A stretch of 43,171 nucleotides of DNA. Source: a virus. Shown here one piece after another: positions 39,393 through 43,171 of the stretch (positions within the stretch are counted from its first letter, which is position 1; every line of letters starts with the position of its first letter). The translations under genes and the position numbers were made by a program. A model generated the notes under the pieces. The model made no database searches, was not told the DNA's origin, and saw only the letters and a list, made by a program, of their open reading frames with translations. The stretch is from positions 1-43,171 of the IMG/VR virus record IMGVR_UViG_3300035698_020838. One strand, written 5' to 3'.

Positions 39393-39479
39393 TTATCTTT
39401 CTTTTGGTGGGTTGTCTAAGCAATCAGCACAATCCCTACACTTTTGTTCAGGATTAAATATACAGTTATATTCGCTCAT
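39393..39479 (-). CDS. 28-residue four-cysteine peptide beside primase
   Basis: ATG at 39479 overlaps the stop of the transglutaminase-like gene by 14 nt and ends 2 nt before the primase start. Sequence MSEYNCIFNPEQKCRDCADC plus eight residues gives C-x7-C-x2-C-x2-C, a zinc-binding arrangement. It might supply the zinc knob that is reduced in the primase, but that is speculation. Confidence 0.55.
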   Translation of the reverse strand: MSEYNCIFNPEQKCRDCADCLDNPPKER

Positions 39480-40311
39480 ATTCTTGTTCCTCATCAAAAC
39501 TATACCTCACAGAGTAAAGCATCTGGTCACGTATAACAAAGTTGTTATTCCAAATATCACTCTGCTTATCATCATAAAAAGTTGTTTCTATCGGAACCCA
39601 ATCATTCACACCACTTTTAACCCAACCCAATAAAGCGTGTCCTCCACCAGTCCAAATATCCACTATGAACCCTCTAAGTCTCCATAAGTCATCAGGGAAA
39701 TGGTCTTCTAACAAGTAGAATAGGCAACTGTATCTTAATACCATGCTGTCATCACAATCAAAAGCTTTACCTCTCTTTCTAATCTTAAGAATTGTTTCTG
39801 CTGCAGTAGCCCAATATTCTACTAGTCCATATAATTCAAAGTCAGTAGAATAGTAGAATCTTGTAGGGTAAGCTTTGCTTAAAGCTTTGTTAAACCAGAA
39901 CACTAATTGGTCTGCAGTCCAAGAGTCTTTCACTTCAAATTTTAAATCTTCTTCTATGAATGCTCTTATTAGTGCTTCGTCTTTCAAGCTTTCTTTGAAG
40001 ATTGTATGCACTCTCTTTTTTCCTTTGCCAAAGTTGTAGTATTTAGCTTTAGGTTTAATGTTATCGAGCATCCATATATAAAATTTACTTAAGCTACTAT
40101 GCTTATTATCACTATAAATTGCTACTAATTCTTTTCTTAAAACATTTAATCTACTATCTCTTAAATCTAACATGGCAGATAGTTCTTTGATTTTATCTGT
40201 TTGAATTCTTATCTGGTCTTCATAAATTATTAGGTCTTCTGACATTATTTGTTTTGCTCTCATGTATTGGTATGCTTCTAATTTTTCTTTTATCTTATTT
40301 ATCCATTCCAT
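39466..40311 (-). CDS. Transglutaminase-like cysteine protease-fold protein, 281 residues
   Basis: GGAGG lies 9 nt before the ATG at 40311. The N-terminal 85 residues are helical or coiled-coil. The C-terminal part has the transglutaminase-like triad: AFDCDDSM (C186), GGGHALLGW (H225) and WVPIETTF (acidic E242 where the family usually has Asp). The family includes proteases, crosslinkers and amidases. Lying between helicase and primase it may modify a host or replication protein; substrate unknown. Codon shift as in the neighbours. Confidence 0.7.
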   Translation of the reverse strand: MEWINKIKEKLEAYQYMRAKQIMSEDLIIYEDQIRIQTDKIKELSAMLDLRDSRLNVLRKELVAIYSDNKHSSLSKFYIWMLDNIKPKAKYYNFGKGKKRVHTIFKESLKDEALIRAFIEEDLKFEVKDSWTADQLVFWFNKALSKAYPTRFYYSTDFELYGLVEYWATAAETILKIRKRGKAFDCDDSMVLRYSCLFYLLEDHFPDDLWRLRGFIVDIWTGGGHALLGWVKSGVNDWVPIETTFYDDKQSDIWNNNFVIRDQMLYSVRYSFDEEQEYERI

Positions 40312-40387
40312 TTATTTGTTCCTCCACTAACTTTACTTTAACTGTTTTATCCCAGTTAATATGTCCTTGTTTCACTATTTCTGCCAT
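40295..40387 (-). CDS. 30-residue micro-ORF
   Basis: ATG at 40387 overlaps the stop of the preceding gene, and its end overlaps the next start by 17 nt. Reads MAEIVKQGHINWDKTVKVKL and ten more. It contains the ribosome binding site of the transglutaminase-like gene, so it may only be a coupling device. Confidence 0.35.
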   Translation of the reverse strand: MAEIVKQGHINWDKTVKVKLVEEQINGMDK

Positions 40388-40566
40388 AAAATCTTGTGTT
40401 GTTTTTCGCATAGTTCTATCACCTTATACTTTATTTTATTCCAATTCTCTCTCATACTTATACCGTCATCTACTTCTGCTTCTAGGTCTATTAGGTCTGT
40501 TGGTACGTCATAGTTTTTTTTTATCAGGTTTTTGATTCCTGCTATCTTAAACGCTTTATTCTCCAT
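40375..40566 (-). CDS. Hypothetical 63-residue protein
   Basis: The ATG at 40566 overlaps the helicase stop by 11 nt, and the longer upstream extension lies inside the helicase gene and is not real. Acidic/Lys-rich helix (MENKAFKIAGIKNLIKKNYD, DLIDLEAEVDDG). Its A/C-ending codons contrast sharply with the G/T-ending end of the helicase. Family not recognised. Confidence 0.6.
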   Translation of the reverse strand: MENKAFKIAGIKNLIKKNYDVPTDLIDLEAEVDDGISMRENWNKIKYKVIELCEKQHKILWQK

Positions 40567-42649
40567 TCTTTTTTCCTTCCATGTAATGGGGCTTAGTAAA
40601 ACCCTTATCATTCTGAACCAACAAACCATTATCCAACAACAACTGCACAACAGTGTAATACTCCTGCTTATCCAACTCCTGCAAAGCCAACTCCTCCAAC
40701 TCAAAACGATTCAAAGGAATCTTACAAGCACAAATCTTCTCGAACAACCACTGAGCATTCTCAGGCAAAAAATCCTTTCGACTAATCAAAGGCAAATCCT
40801 TCAAGACAGAAGCATTAAGCCAAGAAGAAATTACTTTCCGCCAAACCAATCCTAACAACTCATAATCCTCCTCTTTAGCACGAAACTTCACTTCACGGTC
40901 AAACAAACAACGAGTCTTAATCAACCCATCCATTAAACACATCAAATGATGTGTATGCCGAGACTTATAATGATTCAATAAATCTGAGGGTAAAAGTTTA
41001 ACCAAAGAATGATAGATCTCCATCACCCTTGATTGGTCGAACTCAGCCTTAAAACTATGTAAGAAATCCACTATGGAAATCCAATCATTAACCGTCATCC
41101 CACCATTAAACTCTTGTAAAGAACCAGTATGATTCTTAATCATATCAACGTGTTCAGGAGTCTGATAATATATTAGCCAACGAGACAAAAAACTTTTATC
41201 TAGTTTTAATAATAGGTCTGACACATTATTCACTTCCCTAATAGGATTAGTCGCAGCCAACACTCGAGCAGTCATATTAACATAAACACTGCTCACTCCA
41301 CTGCCTGCTTCACGTTTCTGATGTTCAAGTAAATCATTCATTAGTGCCACGCTTTCATCACGATTACTAGCACCATTATTGTTGGTGGGAGTATTAACTA
41401 TGCACCGAAGCAACTCATCCAAGAACCCAAAACGATTAGACTCAGCCAAATAACCAATCTTCGCAGGGTTATTCTTAAAACTAGGGATTAAACGCTTCAA
41501 AGTACTGCTACTACCACTAAAAATGTCTTTAGTCTCCTTAGACTTCTCATGCAACACGTTTAAAATACTGCTTTTACCACTGCTTTGAGGTCCAAGCATC
41601 AATATGTGTAGTGGGTAAGCGTGAAACCCAGTGTTCCCTGTGTTACAATGCAGTAACCAAGCCCAAACCATGTGCTTAAACCATTTAGGATGCTTCAAAA
41701 TATATCTTTTACCCTCAAACTTAGATGTGAAGGGGTATTCGAACAATCCTTTACGACTAATATTAAGTAGTGCGAGCCTGGTTTGGAACTCTTCAGGGTT
41801 CTTAAACTGGATTATACGATTCTTAATGCTGTGAACGAATATGTAAGGCATCTTAGTGTTCAACTTTAAACTATCGGTGACTTTACGAATATCCATCACC
41901 TTCGTAATAGTGCCTTTAACGATGTATTCTCCCACGTTTAATCGTTCTTTTGATAACAACATGAACTCTTGGTTGTGCTCAGATATGAACCGATACACAC
42001 GAAAATGTACTGGTATCTCTTTTATTAGGCTCCAGCTCTTAGCGTCTGCTCGGTCACCGAATAAGAAAACCTTTTTTTCTTCAGGTATAGCTCCTTCCTC
42101 ATCTTTTTTCCGCTTCAAATACAGGCTTGCAACTGGTATCTCTACTGGTGTCTCGTATATCTCTGCGACTATTTGTCCTTGAAAGGTTTTCTCTGGACTA
42201 ATGAAAAATTTTATTAAAGAATTCGTTTGGTATATACTATTGGTTAGTCTTTTTAGTTGTTCGTAGTTGTATGCTTGACCAATAGCTATTACTCCTTCCT
42301 TCAAATGAGATAGTTGTGCGTATTGGTTTATGATGTCAGGTGGCAGGGTGTCATCTGTTTCATCGTACAAAGATATTTGTTTTGTTCGTTGATAAGTCTT
42401 AATCTCATCATCGATGAATCTTAGATCTTCAGGATTAACTTGTTGTTCCACTAGGTAAGTTTTAATTCTTCCTAGCTGTGTTACGAATAATTCTTTTGTC
42501 TCTTCGTTATAAACGCTTGGTATGTCGCTGCATAGGATTGCTATCTCTGATTCTATCCTCATCCACATGATTGTGCCGCTGAACTTGGTTCTTATCAGGT
42601 CCATTATTAGTTCTTGTGGGCTGGAGGTTTTGAATTCACCATTACTCAT
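40556..42649 (-). CDS. MCM-like AAA+ replicative helicase, 697 residues
   Basis: GAGGTG lies 7 nt before the ATG. Walker A GPQSSGKSS (353-361), Walker B FGFLDE (407-412), sensor 1 AATNP (466-470) and arginine finger FLSRW (R490) follow the MCM order, including a long insert between Walker A and B. The first 320 residues are divergent, with an OB-like section near 225-255. The C-terminal end is helical and could be a winged helix. It would unwind DNA at the fork with the primase encoded downstream. The codon shift is strong: A/C-ending at the start, G/T-ending at the end. Confidence 0.82.
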   Translation of the reverse strand: MSNGEFKTSSPQELIMDLIRTKFSGTIMWMRIESEIAILCSDIPSVYNEETKELFVTQLGRIKTYLVEQQVNPEDLRFIDDEIKTYQRTKQISLYDETDDTLPPDIINQYAQLSHLKEGVIAIGQAYNYEQLKRLTNSIYQTNSLIKFFISPEKTFQGQIVAEIYETPVEIPVASLYLKRKKDEEGAIPEEKKVFLFGDRADAKSWSLIKEIPVHFRVYRFISEHNQEFMLLSKERLNVGEYIVKGTITKVMDIRKVTDSLKLNTKMPYIFVHSIKNRIIQFKNPEEFQTRLALLNISRKGLFEYPFTSKFEGKRYILKHPKWFKHMVWAWLLHCNTGNTGFHAYPLHILMLGPQSSGKSSILNVLHEKSKETKDIFSGSSSTLKRLIPSFKNNPAKIGYLAESNRFGFLDELLRCIVNTPTNNNGASNRDESVALMNDLLEHQKREAGSGVSSVYVNMTARVLAATNPIREVNNVSDLLLKLDKSFLSRWLIYYQTPEHVDMIKNHTGSLQEFNGGMTVNDWISIVDFLHSFKAEFDQSRVMEIYHSLVKLLPSDLLNHYKSRHTHHLMCLMDGLIKTRCLFDREVKFRAKEEDYELLGLVWRKVISSWLNASVLKDLPLISRKDFLPENAQWLFEKICACKIPLNRFELEELALQELDKQEYYTVVQLLLDNGLLVQNDKGFTKPHYMEGKKNGE

Positions 42650-42833
42650 CTGACAACACCTCTAGTTTCTCTATCGCTGCAGCAGAGATATAGACGTTTT
42701 TACCTTTAAAAGTGTTTATGTGAATAGTTTTAATTTCATCATCGTACTCTGAGAGAATTCCTTCTGTCACTGATATGTGACTGCCATCTTTATGGACTAC
42801 TTTCACTTCTTTTCCAACTAACTTTTCATACAT
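42642..42833 (-). CDS. Sm-like (LSm/Hfq-type) small protein, 63 residues
   Basis: GAGGT precedes the ATG at 42833. LVGKEVKVVHKDGSHISVTE, GILSEYDDEIKTIHIN and KNVYISAAAIEKLEVL follow the strand order of Sm folds (G-x-x-V-x-V...DG...G-x-L-x-x-x-D, then I). Sm-type proteins form rings on RNA. It overlaps the helicase start by 8 nt. Family inferred from pattern. Confidence 0.5.
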   Translation of the reverse strand: MYEKLVGKEVKVVHKDGSHISVTEGILSEYDDEIKTIHINTFKGKNVYISAAAIEKLEVLSDE

Positions 42834-42851
42834 TCTAACGTACCTCTTCTA

Positions 42852-42868
42852 ACTAACAAAATGTTAGT
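42852..42868. promoter_or_regulatory. Palindromic operator candidate upstream of the helicase operon
   Basis: ACTAACA, AAA, TGTTAGT: a perfect 7-bp inverted repeat placed between a TATA box and the predicted transcript start. It differs in sequence from the early operator at 6734. Confidence 0.5.
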
Positions 42869-42873
42869 ATATA
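42868..42873 (-). promoter_or_regulatory. TATA box of the Sm-like/helicase operon
   Basis: Minus strand GTATATAC; the start would be near 42844, giving a short leader that includes GAGGT. Confidence 0.5.
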
Positions 42874-42890
42874 CCTACTCTTATTTAAAA

Positions 42891-43049
42891 TTATTTATTT
42901 GATGTCTTGTGTTTCTTTAATCCTCTCTTAGACTTACAACGAACCTTATCATTATCGTGCTCGGTGCAGAAACGACTCTTAACACTGCAAATAAGTTTAT
43001 TACATCTATCTGCTTGACAAATATTGCTATTCCTAAATAATCGCTTCAT
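42891..43049 (-). CDS. Small zinc-finger-like basic protein, 52 residues
   Basis: ATG at 43049 overlaps the upstream 12-codon ORF stop as ATGA. Cysteines and a histidine (CQADRCNKLIC, then FCTEHD, then RC) form a likely zinc site, with a basic tail (KSKRGLKKHKTSNK). Possible nucleic-acid binder. Missed by length-limited gene finders. Confidence 0.6.
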   Translation of the reverse strand: MKRLFRNSNICQADRCNKLICSVKSRFCTEHDNDKVRCKSKRGLKKHKTSNK

Positions 43050-43084
43050 AATCTTTTAGGCAGGATACCCACTAATTTAAGCAT
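43046..43084 (-). CDS. 12-codon ORF across the repeat edge (uncertain)
   Basis: MLKLVGILPKRL, with GAGGTGA 8 nt upstream in the repeat. It overlaps the frame-interrupted ORF upstream and the zinc-finger gene downstream. It may only couple translation. Confidence 0.3.
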   Translation of the reverse strand: MLKLVGILPKRL

Positions 43085-43171
43085 TCTGACTGTCACCTCT
43101 TTTATTTATAGTTTTGAATAATTTAGCAATTTCTAATTCTCTATTAGAATAACCTTTATTCTTATTCTTTA
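43064..43171. repeat. Terminal direct repeat, copy 2
   Basis: Exact second copy of bases 1-108, ending the contig. If the genome is circular this copy is redundant and the unit length is 43,063 bp. Confidence 0.95.

Noticed and set aside
1-43171. CRISPR arrays, tRNA genes, integrase or DNA polymerase
   Set aside because: None seen on reading both strands; spaced direct repeats found are coding or single pairs. A profile search is needed to be certain about tRNAs.

Overview
The window looks like one complete genome of a tailed archaeal virus (Caudoviricetes-like, HK97-fold capsid), circular or circularly permuted. Bases 1-108 are repeated exactly as 43064-43171, so the unit is 43,063 bp and leftward genes run across the junction. 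Archaeal traits are TATA boxes about 26 nt upstream of leaderless start codons, GGAGG/GGTGA-type ribosome binding sites, an archaeo-eukaryotic (PriS-like) primase and an MCM-like AAA+ helicase. Three giant proteins carry N-terminal signal peptides or anchors, many N-glycosylation sequons, a NosD-like beta-helix and disulfide-rich modules. Such proteins are typical of DPANN-type archaeal surfaces (Woesearchaeota/Pacearchaeota-like), so a DPANN host is my inference, not a proof. I see no integrase, DNA polymerase, tRNA or CRISPR.

Layout. (1) Leftward early block, 6734 to 1: about 28 very small genes, mostly overlapping by 4-14 nt, many under 60 residues. They include a P-loop ATPase, a CxxCxxCC (YkgJ-like) protein, one-pass membrane peptides, cysteine-rich micropeptides and a duplicated microgene. 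(2) A 550-bp divergent control region, 6741-7287, with TATA boxes on both strands, a palindromic operator-like site and A/C-rich repeats. (3) Rightward late block, 7288-36420: AbrB-like regulator, candidate small terminase, large terminase, portal, two giant surface/fibre proteins, a protease-scaffold-major capsid fusion, capsid accessory proteins, head-tail connectors, tail tube, glycosyltransferase and methyltransferase, tail chaperones, tape measure, distal tail, a third giant glycoprotein, baseplate hub, metallophosphoesterase, PD-(D/E)XK nuclease and a holin-like peptide. (4) Leftward replication block, 43084 to 36524: small zinc-finger protein, Sm-like protein, MCM-like helicase, transglutaminase-like protein, a 28-residue four-cysteine peptide, primase, an SSB-like protein behind a structured GC-rich leader, a winged helix and small hypothetical genes.

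How it fits together: the leftward genes would act first (host take-over, replication) and the rightward genes would build and decorate the virion. Points most worth a second look: an internal start with a perfect ribosome binding site that would release scaffold-capsid from the protease fusion; a four-hairpin, 52% GC leader in front of the SSB-like gene; a repeated within-gene shift from A/C-ending to G/T-ending codons in the replication genes; and the Sec-type signals on virion-module glycoproteins next to a glycosyltransferase.
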